DNA of 64,000 nucleotides from Heterohyrax brucei (taxonomy: Eukaryota; Chordata; Mammalia; Hyracoidea; Procaviidae), in the NCBI GenBank assembly GCA_028571685.1, contig CM053158.1, positions 60,294,001 through 60,358,000 on the forward strand. Reading direction: 5' to 3'. The translations under genes were made by a program, and so were the position numbers. The notes beneath the pieces were generated by a model. The model had not been told where the DNA came from, did no database searches, and was given only the letters and a program-made list of their open reading frames with translations. Numbering within the stretch: position 1 is the first letter of the stretch; every line of letters begins with the position of its first letter. Positions 11,023 through 22,064 of this stretch are shown in pieces.

Positions 11023-12109
11023 TTCACCTAGAAGACATTAGGCTGAGTGAAATCAGTTAAGTGGAAAAAGACACATGTTGTATAAGACCTCTGCTATAAG
11101 GACTGAAAATAGACTCATGCACAGAAGAAAAAGACTCTGAAGGCTACAAGGCGGGGAGAAGGAAATGGTTGGTCCTGGATCAGACAGCAGATAGGAATTT
11201 GTTAGGTGAAAGCAGCGACAACATGCAGTAGAGCAGGTTAACGTAACTAGACTACAGCATAAACCGAAAAGTTTTCTAAACTAACCTAATATTTCAAAGA
11301 ATAGAGTAGGAGGGACAGAGGTCTGTGGACCTTGTTTTCAGATGACATAGAGGCCAGTTGGCATAACCAGTCTTTTGTTAAGAGAGTCTTCTGCACCCCA
11401 TGTTGGTGAGTGGCGTCTGGGGTCTTAAAAGCTAGCAAGCTGTCATCTAAAGCACACCAAATGGTCTCAACTCATCTGGAACAGATGATGAAGAACAACA
11501 ACAAACACATGAGGGAAAAAGAGCCCAGGAGACAGAAGGGCTAAGAAATGAGAGACTGTATCAACAGGAGACCAGAAGAACCAGGTTGTGCCCGCCCACA
11601 CCAAAGGCAGCTCTGATGCAGGACACACGAGTCCTCACGGAACATGAGAAAATGAGGTGTGCAGCTCAAGAACTCTACTAAAAGAGCAGCAATGATGGTC
11701 TGACAGCCTGGAGTGTTCCCTGGAAACATGGCCCCTAGACCCACTGCTGGCAGTGGCCAGGAGCCAGTACTGGGGTCAACTCTTCAGACAAGAACGGACT
11801 GGACTCAGGGACACAGTGTGACCATATGGTGTGGGTACTTTATGGTTTTATACATTTATGGGAGGCTGTCCTACTGATTTCTTGCTAGATGGGAAAGAAG
11901 AGGCTGGAGAGGAAGGGTAAGGTGCCCACTAAGTAGATGCGAGAAATAGGGAGTTTTAAAGGAGGAATGTGCTGTCACTGGGTGAGGAGAGCAGGTGGAG
12001 TTGCAGATGAGCAGACGTGCAAAATTGATTTGGATTGTACACTTTCACTTAATCACAGTAAAAAAACAACAATAAAAAAGAAAAAGAAAAAAACTGAAAA
12101 AAAAAAAAG
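11023..12109 (+). mobile_element. L1 3-prime UTR and A-rich tail
   Basis: Long 3-prime UTR of the type repeated at 18100, 35285, 41372, 47971(-) and 55833. Landmarks: aagacattaggctgagtg, ctgcaccccatgttggtgagtgg, ggtcttaaaagctagcaagc, gaccagaagaac, actggactcagggac, and a terminal gtacactttcacttaatcaca before the A-rich tail. Such a long shared 3-prime UTR lets 5-prime-truncated copies be recognised. Confidence 0.8.
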
Positions 12110-12120
12110 GTTTGTGAGTG
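12110..12120 (+). repeat. Target-site duplication of the L1, right copy
   Basis: Exact repeat of GTTTGTGAGTG at 8146-8156, immediately after the poly-A tail. Confidence 0.85.
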
Positions 12121-12770
12121 CATATTTAAGATGCATCAATTGGTCCAATCCACTTGACACAAGGGAGAAAGAAGAACACCAAAGACAGAAGGAAAATATT
12201 AGTCCAAGAGTCAAAAGGGCCACATACACCAAAGACTCCATCAGCTTGAGACCAGAACCGGATGGTGTCCAGTTACAACAGTGACCACCCTGACAGGAAA
12301 CACAACTGAGAACCCCCGAGGGAGTGGGAGAAAACTGTGAAGCAGAACTCAAATTCAAGTGAAAAGACCACACTCAATGGCCTGCAGGAACCCCTGAAGC
12401 CATGGCCCCCAGATGCTATGTTAACGTGGAGCTAAAACCCGTCCTACAGCATACCCTTCAGATAAAGATTAGACTAGACTATAAAGCAGAAGATAATACT
12501 TGTGAAAATAATACTTGCTTCTTAGTTCAAGCAGATATGCACAACCAAATGGTCAGCTCCTGTTTGGAGGCTGGATGAGAAGGCAGAAAGACAGGAACTG
12601 ACTGAATGGACACAAAGGAACCAGAGGTGGAAAGGAGCAGTGTACTGTCCCATTATAGAAATTGCAACTAATGTCACACAGCAATATGTGTATGAAGTTT
12701 TGCACAAGAAATTAGCTTGAGCTATAACCTTTCACCTAAAACTCAATAAAAAAAAAAAAAGAAAAGAAGA
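12121..12770 (+). mobile_element. L1 3-prime UTR, right part (continues 8051-8145)
   Basis: It continues the 3-prime UTR interrupted at 8145: agggagaaagaagaacaccaaagac, gactccatcagcttgagaccag, a gaccaccctgacaggaaacac block, and the end acctttcacctaaaactcaataaaaaaaaaa. Together the two parts are a 5-prime-truncated L1 insertion in the RTE at 7141-13313. Confidence 0.75.
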
Positions 12771-13313
12771 ATGAAAGAATTCAGTGACATATTTCAATGG
12801 ACAAATCTGCTGCAACAGAGTTCTTTAAAATGTTAAAAAGCAAAGATGTCACTTTGAGGACTAAGGTGCACATGATCCAAGCCATGATATTTCAGTCACC
12901 TCATAGCCACATGAAAGCTGGGCAATAAATAAGGAAAACTGAAGAACTGATACATTTAAATTGTGGTGTTAGTGAAGAATAGTGAACATACCATGGAATG
13001 CTCAAAGAATGAACAAGTCTGTTTTGGAAGAAACACAGCCAGAGTGCTTCTTGGAAGCGAGGATGGTGAGACTTTGTCTCATGTATCTTGGGCATGTTAT
13101 CAGGAGGGTCCAGTTCCTGAAGAAGGACTTTGTTCTTGGTCAGTGACAAGGAAGGAAGACCCGTGATGAGATGGACTGACACAGTGGTGGCAACAATGGG
13201 CTCAAACACAGCAACGGTTGTGAGGATGGCACTGGATGAGGCAGCGTGTCCCTCTTTGTGCACCAGTGTAACTTCGAGTCAGAACCAACTTAGTAACGTT
13301 TGACAGCAAAGCG
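12771..13313 (+). mobile_element. RTE/BovB-type LINE, right part (continues 7141-8050)
   Basis: It resumes with caatggacaaatctgctgcaa and runs through the RTE C-terminal region (ttgtggtgttagtgaagaatagtgaacataccatgga) to the 3-prime end (gaggatggcactgga...agtcagaaccaactta..acg). Flanks at the break (aagaaacc at the left, aagaattc at the right) look like a decayed target duplication. No open frame. Confidence 0.8.
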
Positions 13314-14335
13314 CCCAGTAAGTCGTTCAACAGATGTGCTCCTGGGAAAACACACGTTTAACTCTCTCATGGAGAGCATCTTGGCAGTCCTGATGAACTC
13401 ACTCTTTCTGAAATGATCTCCAAACAACTCCACCCTTGTGCATCAAGTGCAGAGAAAGGCCACTGATACTTGGGGGCAGAAGCTCAGACTCAGCAGTCAG
13501 GGGTCTTGTTCTCAGTTGCTCAGGCTTGTCTCCCAGCTAAGACCCCATAAAGAAGGAACTACATATGACTCAGCTTATAGATATGAAAGCTACAGGCAGG
13601 TTGAAAGTGTGCTGAGCTAAGTCCTTATTGTTCTACCATTTATTTGTTGCTCATTTATAAAATCACCAGTATCCAATGATTTTTCTTTCCTATCTCAGCC
13701 CAGAGTGGGGTCCCATGAAACAGCTTCATTACTGACTCATCAAAATTTTCCTTCTGCATCTGAATAGCAGCCTTCAATCTCCCTCCTCCTTAAGTGGTGT
13801 TTCTCCAGGCCTACAGCACCACACAATTCTAGAGGGTACCACCCACACAGTCTCTTCCTGGCCAAGTACAGTGTCTACCCAGGGGTGAGCCAGGAGACGT
13901 GGCCTCCAGGTGCTCATGCTGGGAACACCCTACTTGTGGGATGCCAATTACGTCCAGGGCCTGGGGCTAAGGACAGACACGTGGCAGGACTCATCTTTGC
14001 CCTCAAGTAGCATTCATGTGGACTTGTTCTTGAGAGTACTTGGACTGCAGACACTTTTTTTCCTTCTAAATCATTAAAAGCCAAAATATTGCTTGAAGGT
14101 GGAGTTAATTTTGCTCTCTAAATGTACCAAGCTATCGATCTCACCTCGAACTGAAAGCCTAGAATCTGCTTTCTTGGATACCAAGGCTCCCTGGGTTTGT
14201 AAACACACCAGGGGTCAGGGGAGCCTCTTCTCTCTTCTGTGAACAACAGAGCAGAGTTACCTGACTCCCATCTAGGCTGTCCAGGCCCAGCCTGTGTCTT
14301 GAGGGCTATGAAGACTTCTTTATCATTATCTGGAG
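13314..14335. other. Unique-looking sequence
   Basis: No recognised repeat or gene. Moderately GC-rich, with no convincing exon structure. Confidence 0.35.
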
Positions 14336-14836
14336 TGTCTTAGGCTGGGGAAAGATGATAGATTGATTGATCGGTTGATCAATTGATAGATACAGATATT
14401 TATCTCAAGGAAATGGTGCATGATGTTGTAGAGACTGGCAAGTCTCAAGTCTGTGGATTAGGCATCAAGCTGGAGGCTTCTCTCAATTAATGTAGCTGCA
14501 GAAGGCTGATAAACCCTAAGATCAGCAGGCAACACAATAGGCCAATGGCTCAAGTTCCAAGAACCAGAGGTCAGATGATAATGAACTGGATGCAGGATCC
14601 AGAGCAAGTAAAAACTAATGAGCTTTGCCAGAATGTCCATATATACTGGATGTAGGCCACACCCCCAAGGAAACTCCCCTGACAACTGATTGGCTGATCA
14701 AATCAGATCACATCATGGAAGGTAACTACATTATCACATAACTGCCAAATTACATCATTATGTAACTGTCAAACCACATCATTACATAAATACCAACCAC
14801 TAAGAATCATGGCCTAGCCAAGCTGATACAATCACA
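14336..14836 (-). mobile_element. TG...CA LTR, antisense copy of the five-copy family
   Basis: On the minus strand it starts TGTGAT and ends CCTAAGACA. Four bases on each side (GGAG before 14336 and after 14836) are identical, consistent with a short ERV-type duplication. Inside are cttggctaggccatgattct, a ccaatcag box, a tatatatgg box, tggatcctgcatcc, and gagataaatatctg. These are shared in the same order with copies at 30687, 40307, 42640 and 48930. Confidence 0.7.
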
Positions 14837-14849
14837 GGAGTTAACGTTA

Positions 14850-15310
14850 ACGAAAAAAAACTATTGTGGCAAAATATGCATTACATAGAGATTGCCATTT
14901 TTACCATTTTTAAGTGTATAATTATATTCACAATATTTTACAACCATTACCACTGTCTATTTTCAAAACTTTTCATCACCCCAGAGAGAAACTCAGTACC
15001 CCTTCAGTAATAATTCTCCCTAGTCCTTGGTAGCCACTGATGAACTTTGGTCTCTACGCATTTGTCTATTCTAGGTATTTTACATTAAGTCAGATCATAC
15101 AATATTTGTCCTTCTGAAACTAATTTATTTCACTCAACATAATGTTTTCAAGATTCACCTATGCTGTGGCATATAACAGGAAGTTTATTTCTCTTTATGG
15201 CTGAGTAATACTCCACTGTGTGAATAAACCACATTTTGTTTATTCATTCATCGGTTGATGGACATTTGGGCTGTTTCCATCTTTTGGCTGTTGTGAATAA
15301 GGCTGCACCA
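14850..15310 (-). mobile_element. Old L1 (L1M-like) 3-prime region, antisense
   Basis: It has gccatttttaccatttttaagtgtata, accattaccactgtctatttt, tttatggctgagtaatactcc and gatggacatttgggctg. In reverse these are the tail of ORF2 and the start of the 3-prime UTR in ancient mammalian L1s. Confidence 0.75.
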
Positions 15311-16525
15311 TTTTTAAAAAATTCATCCTTTTTCATCATTCTTCTTTCTTATTTCTTTACTCTTCCCAGTCCTCTGTCCTACCATCTTTTGACATTTAAA
15401 GATACCTATGGTCCCTGAACCATCTGTCAGGTTGAGGTTCTCTGCACAGCATAGAAGGCCTCGCAGGAAAGCTGCCCAAAGCCCCAGCCCTCCAGCCTGG
15501 AGCTTCCTGAGCATCTTGAACAGACTCACCACTTGTTGGTGGCTGTTCTGTGTGACCATCCTATCTTGCACCTGATAGTTATAGCCCAGCTCTCAACTGC
15601 CTCCTTCAACCCTTATCTCATCCCTTGAAGCTTCATTGCACAGAAGGGGCTGAGCCCCAGAGCCTGCGAGTGAACTGTAACACACCCCTGAGCCATCCTG
15701 CAAGCTGCCTCCCTGAGATCACACTGGCTGACTCACTGGGCAGGTGACAGCATCCTGGGAAAGAATGTGAATCTGGAGGGGGTTAGCTAAGATTCCCAGG
15801 ATTCCTCCTCCAGGTCATCCTTGCACTGCAGTATACATGGGGCCCTTGGTTCCAGGATCACCCAGCAGTGCTTGGTGATGGCCAATTAAAGGAAAATAGG
15901 ACTGAGAAGAGAAGGGCCACTCCACGCAGGCATAAAGTGGAGCAACAGGAGCCACCAGCCAGTCTCACTGATTTATAGCAGAGACACCAAGCCCCTAAAC
16001 TGTGAGCTCTCTGTTCCAACCCTAAGCACCTCCACCAATTAGCTGTCACAGTGTCTGAAATCTCGCCATAAAGACCCCTCCTGACAAGCTGACATGTCCC
16101 ACCTCCAAGAGTCTTCTGTGGCAGGGTAGCTCTGTACCTTGTAAATGAATGAAGATTGGCTGTTTCCGGGCAAACCCAGTCAGGGCACCAGTCAGCAGGT
16201 AAGAATAGGAGCAGTCAGAGGCAGCAGGAGGTTCTGGCTCATGAGGGGATAAGGGAGAGCAAAGGAGGAAAGTATAGCGAGGGGTGAGTACAGAGGACAG
16301 ACCTCACTTTCAGGATTATTCACCACTTTAGTGGAAAAACTTTGGAATTCCGCCCAGCGCATATGCAGCAGATGGCCCCACTGGTATTGATGGGACACCA
16401 AAGCTATAATCCTCAGGGTTTTGGTGACTGGAATACATCTGGGTGATAAGAACCTGGAGGTTTTGCTCAAGAAGACACTGTGTAATCAGATTAATGAGGA
16501 CTAACAGGAAGACAGAAACCCTGGT
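15311..16525. other. Unique-looking sequence
   Basis: No gene or repeat identified. Open frames on the minus strand (for example 16192-16470) lack domains and exon signals. Confidence 0.35.
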
Positions 16526-16690
16526 GGTACAGTGGTTAAGTACTCCAGTTACTAACTAAAGGTTGGCAGTTTGAATCCGCCAGGCAGTCCTTGGAAGGTC
16601 AATGGAGCAGTTTTACTCTGTCCTGCAGTGTTGCTACGAGTCAAAATTAACTCGACAACAAGGGGTTGGGTTTGTTTTTCTGAACAGGAG
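16526..16690 (+). mobile_element. AfroSINE
   Basis: It has ccctggtggtacagtggttaag (A-box region), ggcagtttgaatccgcc (B-box region), tccttggaaggtcaatgg, then tgctacgagtcaaaattaactcgac and a ggttgggtttgttttt tail. Near complete. Confidence 0.85.
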
Positions 16691-16975
16691 GAGGTCACTT
16701 TAAAAGCCAGGCATCATCAGAGGGCATGTCTCTGTTTTTCACTTAGACCCCAGCAACACAAGGAGTAAAAGCCTGCTCCCTAAAAATTCCTGTCCCTAGT
16801 GGACCCTTCCTACTTTCCTGCAGAAGCAAAGAAACTCAGTGACACCTAACACTCCCCCCTTGGAAGAGGTCATGTGGATGTCAGGCAATATTAAAAGCTG
16901 ACAGTATTAAAAGCTGGATCACTGATTGTGCAATGTGCACATGGCAATCCACTAGACAGTCTGAGCATAAGTTGT

Positions 16976-17118
16976 TGTTACATGTCAAGTTGGTTCTGAC
17001 CCTATAGGTCAGAGTAGAACTGCTCCATAGTTTCCAAAGAATACCGGGTGGATTTGAACTGCTGACCTCTTGGTTAGCAGACGTAGAACTTCACCACTCC
17101 GCCACCAGAGTTTCTCTG
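16976..17118 (-). mobile_element. AfroSINE, antisense
   Basis: Reverse complement order: tail (gttggttctgaccctatagg), middle (gagtagaactgctccatag), head (gaactgctgacctcttggttagcag...ccaccagag). Confidence 0.8.
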
Positions 17119-17519
17119 AGCATAAGAGAAGACTCCAAATGAGTCCTGCTTAATGACTCCCCCACAATGCAGAGGGCCATAGTCAGTTCCATACATTCTT
17201 AGTATTATTGCCACATGTTCTTTGTGGACATCTGGATGACACAGCTTAAATCAAAGCCATCATTTATTCATCACATGGAGCACAAAAACTTTACACAGAA
17301 CTTTTACTTTGATTCAAGAAGCAAGATGTCCCTCTCAGTTTGAGGGAATGTGTAGGCATTACAATCTGAAGCAGAAAGGGAGGAGCTTCATCAAGTAAAT
17401 ACGTTGCTAAGAAGCACACACACAAAAAATAGTGTTTGGGTAAATGCTAATTTTACAACAACAGCAAGAAAACATGTGTGGTTATGTATGTATATATGAT
17501 GCATGTTATGAGTATCCAA

Positions 17520-17690
17520 AAAAAATCAAACCTGTTGTCATTGAATTGATTCTAACTCATAGCAACACTGTAGGGAAGAGCAAACCTGCCTCACAGTCTT
17601 TCCAATAAGCAGCTGATGGATTTGAACTGTTGACCTTTTGACTAGTAGTCAAGCTCTTAACCACTGAGCAACCAGAGGTCCATATAAGTG
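17520..17690 (-). mobile_element. AfroSINE, antisense, first of a run of three
   Basis: It reads cctgttgtcattgaattgattctaactcatagc to accactgagcaaccagagg, in reverse SINE order. The right end joins gtatacccaaa before the next copy. Confidence 0.8.
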
Positions 17691-17695
17691 TATAC

Positions 17696-17831
17696 CCAAA
17701 ACCAGACCTGTTGCCATCGAGCTGATTCTGTTTTACAGCAACCCTATAGCAGAGGAAAACCCCCATAGGGTTTACAATTGCCAACCTTTTGGTTAGCAGT
17801 CAAAAGCTTAACCACTGTGCACCAGGGCCCC
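17696..17831 (-). mobile_element. AfroSINE, antisense, second of a run of three
   Basis: It reads gttgccatcgagctgattctg, catagggtttacaattgccaacc and aagcttaaccactgtgcaccaggg. It is followed by a short tatatgta tract. Confidence 0.8.
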
Positions 17832-17867
17832 TTATATATGTATAGGTATGTATATATGTATGCTTAC
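17832..17867. repeat. TATG/TA-rich simple repeat
   Basis: Short alternating tatatgtataggtatgtatatatgtatg spacer between two antisense SINEs. Similar spacers lie at 17480-17510 and 18024-18085, so the same simple sequence frames this SINE run. Confidence 0.6.
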
Positions 17868-18023
17868 AAAAGCCAAGCCTGTTGCTATTGAGTTGCTTCT
17901 GAATCACAGGGACCCTACAGGACAGAGTACAACTGCCCTATAGGTTTCCAAGGAGCAGCTGGTGGATTAGAACTGCTGACCTTTGATTAGCAGTCTGAGC
18001 TCTTAAACTGTGTCAGCAGAGCT
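17868..18023 (-). mobile_element. AfroSINE, antisense, third of a run of three
   Basis: It reads cctgttgctattgagttgcttctgaatcac to gctcttaaactgtgtcagcagagctcc in reverse SINE order. Confidence 0.8.
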
Positions 18024-18099
18024 CCATATGTGTGCATAGATATAGCTGTATGCATATGGACATGCATGTATATGTGTGTATGGTTATGGAAACTTCTGA

Positions 18100-18960
18100 A
18101 GCATAGCCAAATACCTCATGAGATTGATTTTCTGGGTTTGAAGGCTAAGTGCCATAGTCTCACAGGACAACTTGGTCAATTGGCATAATATAGTTAATAA
18201 AGTTTATGTTCTATATTCTAGTTTGGTGAATAGTGTATGGGATCTTACAAGTCTGCAAGCAGCCATCTAAGATTCAACAGCTGGTCTCCACTTGCCAGAG
18301 CAAAAAAGGAAGAAACCAAAAATTCAGAGAAGAAATCAGTCTACTGATTAATTAATAATTAATCAATAATCAATCAATAATTAATCAATAATTAATTAAT
18401 AATCTACAGGACCCACAACCTCGTCTACTCTGATACTAGAAGAACTAGATGGTGCCTGACTACCACTACCGACCATTCTGATCAGGAACACAGGATATGG
18501 GTCTTGACAGAAAGGCAGACAAATGTGAAACAGAACTCAAATTCTTAAAAAGTACAGACCTAGTGGACCATCTGAGATTGGAGGACTCCCTGAGACTATC
18601 CCCCTTAGAAAGTCTTTAGATCTGGAACCAAAACTATTCCTTCAAGTTATCTTTTAGCTAATAACAGAATGGTTCATAAAATAAGGAATATCATCTGTGA
18701 ATACAGAGTTCCTTTAAAAAATCATCTATGTGAGGTCAAAAAGTCAACAATTACTCTAAGAAAAATTTAAAAAGGGCTCAGGGAAGCTAGGTTATTGGAA
18801 ACAGAACACTTAGAAGAGTAGTAATGAGAATGGACATAATGACACATTGTGAGACATGTAACCAATGTCACTGAATACTTTGTTTAGAAATTGTTCAATG
18901 GAAACCTAATTCGCTGTGTAAACTTTCACTAAAAAACAACAAAATATCTAAAAAAAGAAA
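18100..18960 (+). mobile_element. L1 3-prime UTR, 5-prime truncated
   Basis: The landmarks follow the 11.0-12.1 kb L1: cacaggacaacttggtcaattggcataa, gtttggtgaatagtgtatgggatcttacaag, agaagaactagatggtgcctgac, ccattctgatcaggaacac, and the end gctgtgtaaactttcactaaaaaacaac. It carries an unusual AATTA-rich expansion at 18345-18405 not present in the other copies. Confidence 0.8.
18345..18405. repeat. AAT/ATTAATCA-type simple repeat inside the L1
   Basis: Irregular repeats of aataattaatca build a low-complexity block, probably replication-slippage expansion within the 3-prime UTR. Confidence 0.7.
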
Positions 18961-20482
18961 AGGAGGAGCTTCTCTTGAATTGAGATTTCAAAGGGTGATC
19001 ACGTCACTACGCTTCAATTCCTCTAAACGTCAGTACTGCGACAGTCACTTACTTCCAAATGGGTGTGCCACACTCGATCTGCCATGCCTTGCTTCTCTTC
19101 TGGTTGTTCTATATGTTCAAGAAGCTGTAGGGCCAGCTCTGCGGGTATGTGTGTGTGCACGTGTGTATGTGAGAAATACGTGTGTTCGTGAGTAACAAAG
19201 GTTTGTCTCTTGACCTCGGGAGTCACGGGCACATCAACACAATGAAGCCAAGTGCAGCTGTTCCCATGAGAAGCTGATTCATCTGCAGTGATTCCGGAGC
19301 AAACTGGCATGGCCCAGGGGAAGCTCGGGGAGCAAGAGAGACCCACAGAGACCCCTGCTGATCTGAGGATGTTGTACTGGGGGAAAACGAAGGAGGAGCA
19401 GAAGGTATCTTCACAGTCCTGAAGTGGAAGATGTCTTTCAGCTAAAGGAGTCGCTACGTTGAAAGGGACTTGGAGAGAAAAAGCCTGCAGCAAGGATGAC
19501 TAGGGGAACTTTCTGTGCTACACAGGGCTGGGGCTAGCACAGGGAGAAAATGCTCCTTCTGTGACACGGTCCCTGACTTTCAGATGTTAGGAGATCACAG
19601 AATGGGTGATGGCAATCTCTTAGAGAGAGAGGTAGCTAAGATGGGCTTGAGTGGTAGGTATAGTTTAGATAGGCAGAGGTGGAGGGAACATCTTGCTGAC
19701 ATTCCTAGACTGTTGATTTTTCCCTTGTATGTGTCCACGCCCAGTCCTTCTTGGATGTTGAAAGTGTGAACACCTCCCATTTGGCTGTGCTCTGGGCACC
19801 GCAAGCTGAGGCTGACTCAAGAAGGTGCCGGACATTCTGCAAGCCTCCAGACCCGGGGTCCCACACCTCAGTGTGGCCTCAGACTGCGGTGGGCCAGTCT
19901 GCTGCACCTCAGCTGTACCATCTCCTCTCTTCCCAGCTCCATGGTTCAGCCCTGTGGTGGGGGCTGGCATGAGCATATGACCACTTACAAAACTTAGGGA
20001 GCTGCAAATATTATTTTTGATCTCAGAAGTGGAGTAGACAGGATGACGGCCAAATTTTAAACACAAGGGAGAAACAGCCATCTAGCAAATAACAACCTTC
20101 TAATAATGAGCCCTTCCATCCCCATTAGCAAAACCAGATTTTTAGTTAAATAACAGGCTTAGATTTAATTCTATAGTAAAGGAGTGTTTATTACACTCAT
20201 AATTTTAAAAAAGGGTTTTCTGTTTAAATCATGGCCATGAATCTCAGCAATCCTCTGCTTGGCTCAGTTTCCACAGGCAGAATCCGATTGCAATGTAAAT
20301 TCAACTTGGAGTTGGAAGAGGGAGATCAGATACCACTCTCTAGTTCTTTTCTTGGGATTTTCTCCTTTGCTAGACTGCAAACTCCTGAATACAAGAACCA
20401 TGTCCTTATACTCCCTAGGATACTCGCCATAGCACCAAGACACTAAGGCCGCTGTCTCACTCTCGCACTGGCTCACACACAC
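18961..20482. other. Unique-looking sequence
   Basis: No repeat identified. Minus-strand open frames of 156 codons (19023-19493) and 138 codons (19665-20081) have no recognisable domain. A short GT/TG-rich tract lies at 19146-19184. Confidence 0.35.
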
Positions 20483-20662
20483 ATATATGCCAGTGAAGTC
20501 AACCTAACTCATGGCGACTCAGAGTACAGCTGTGCTCCATGGGCTTTTCAGTGGCTGAATTTTTTGGAAGTAGATCACCAAGCCTTTCTACGGATCGGTT
20601 CAAACCATCATCCTATAAGTGTGCAGCCGAATGCTTAGCTGTTCGCACCACCCAGGTACTCC
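20483..20662 (-). mobile_element. Old AfroSINE variant, antisense
   Basis: It reads agtgaagtcaacctaactcatggcgac, gctgtgctccatgggcttttcagtggctg, gtagatcaccaagcctttct and ttcgcaccacccagg. This is the longer variant with the agatcaccaRgcct middle. Strongly diverged. Confidence 0.6.
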
Positions 20663-21823
20663 ATATCATGATGGGTCATCAATAAATGCTTGCTGAATTG
20701 CATGTAGTAAGAGACATCGCAAATTTCTTGTTTATCTTTTTCTTTTCTTACTACTCTTGTTCTCATTTATTGACCAGAGGATTTTTCCAACATCTTTCCC
20801 CAAGCAGAAGGTTTTTTTTTTTTTTTTGCCACTTAATGTGTTAAGATTGCAGTTAAAGGATGTGATTTAACAAGCTCCTAAGCCTCCTCTTCTTATCTAG
20901 TGGCTGTTTCTTTCCAACTCTGAATGTGACTGGCAGAAAAACTATGGTGTGGGAGCCAGCCACTGGCCTATTTTACAGTGGGGCTTTCAGGACTATCTCA
21001 CGTCACGAACGCAGTACTGACTAGTAATGGGTGAAGTCTGATTTTTAATAAAAGTGAAATCTATCACACAAATTTAAGTCCTAACCAGGCACTCAGCAAG
21101 CTGTGGAATCTAACTGTATGGTGCTAGGCAGACAGGGCCAAAACCCACTCCAATTCTATATTAGAATAGATGGTTTACCACCAGTCAGAACAAACACACT
21201 CTACTGCCAATCCCAAATCCTGTGTATAGAGAAGGTTCTAGAACCCAGGAAGACCACAAAGCCAGGGGCACAGATTGGGCAGGTGTTGGTTCCAGTCCCA
21301 CACGAGCCCTTGATCCACAGGGTCTCTCTCTCTCAGTCATGGGGCCAGCGGTGGGTGAGTAACTTTTCCTCTTCACCACTGAGACTAGATTTTTCTCCAC
21401 GTGCATGTTTTATTGTTGCCAGCTGGAAGTCGAAGCCTAGTTCTTACTTCTTTCCAAGACAGTGCTTGTGTCTACATGAATGACCATCCAGCTGATTACT
21501 AACCTGTATTCTAACTGGTCAAGTGGGGCAGGAGAAAGAAAACAGTCTCAGCGAAAGACATGTTGAGCATTCAGGACAGTGGCATCACTACACAGAAGGT
21601 GACGCTTACCAATCTATGCCTATAACAACACAGCCAAAGGTGACTGCAGACCTGGGTATTTATTGGGCAGTAACCACGCCCACAGTGCTTTACCTACAGT
21701 CAAAGGGGGTCAGCAGATGACAGACCTAGGTACTGATTAGGAAGATGTACATTCAGGGGCACCCCACCAACACACCCAGGGGCCCAGCCCACCACAGACT
21801 TGGGGGAAAGAGCAGAGTCCTAC
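20663..21823. other. Unique-looking sequence with a poly-T tract
   Basis: A T17 run lies at 20811-20827. Otherwise no repeat. It lies downstream of the possible minus-strand exons at 21.8-22.3 kb; I could not identify further exons here. Confidence 0.35.
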
Positions 21824-21954
21824 CAAACAGGCCATGAGGTTCTGACTGGCGCCTCTCGCTGCTCCGGTTTTGGTCCTTGTGTTTCTTGTTGCCCCTGAGA
21901 CTCCCAAAGCGCTTCATGAGTAGCTGCGGTCGAGGGTGCAGCACCAGGTGCACA
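21824..21954 (-). CDS. Candidate start exon of an unidentified gene
   Basis: Weak but structured evidence. On the minus strand a polypyrimidine tract with ctgcag lies just before 21954 and a gt donor just after 21824 (tgtttg then gtagga), giving a 131-base exon. Its only suitable ATG (21917-21915) opens 31 codons, beginning MKRFGSLRGNKKHKDQ, very rich in Arg, Lys and Gln, and ends in phase 1. A basic, Ser-containing N-terminus would fit a cytoplasmic or membrane-associated adaptor, but I do not recognise the protein. No downstream exon found. It could be chance in GC-rich DNA. Confidence 0.3.
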
Positions 21955-22064
21955 CTGCAGAGGCAGCAGGACCAGTGTCAGCCCCAGGTGGCAGGGCCCC
22001 GGGGGGGCGCAGCATCGGCTGGGCAGGTGCAGGACGCTGAGTTGGGCAGGTGGGCAAAGCTTAC

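Larger units (their letters stand above)
8157..12109 (+). mobile_element. 5-prime-complete L1 with large internal ORF2 deletion
   Basis: Both ends are defined by the perfect 11-bp target duplication. From the left: a 5-prime UTR starting with ggaggtggggCCAAGATGGC (a YY1-type site at 8175-8184, as at the start of many mammalian L1s), a broken ORF1 (9187-10077), a 470-base remnant of ORF2 endonuclease (10552-11022), then an abrupt switch to 3-prime UTR (agaagacattaggctgagtgaaat at 11029), ending in an A-rich tail (12044-12108). Full-length L1 is over 6 kb; this copy is about 3.95 kb. The reverse transcriptase region is absent. The deletion lies inside an insertion that otherwise has both natural ends. 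Confidence 0.85.

Noticed and set aside
17520-18023. CRISPR-like array because of regularly spaced repeats
   Set aside because: The repeats are 130-170 bases, diverged, and are SINEs with simple-sequence spacers in a mammalian genome.
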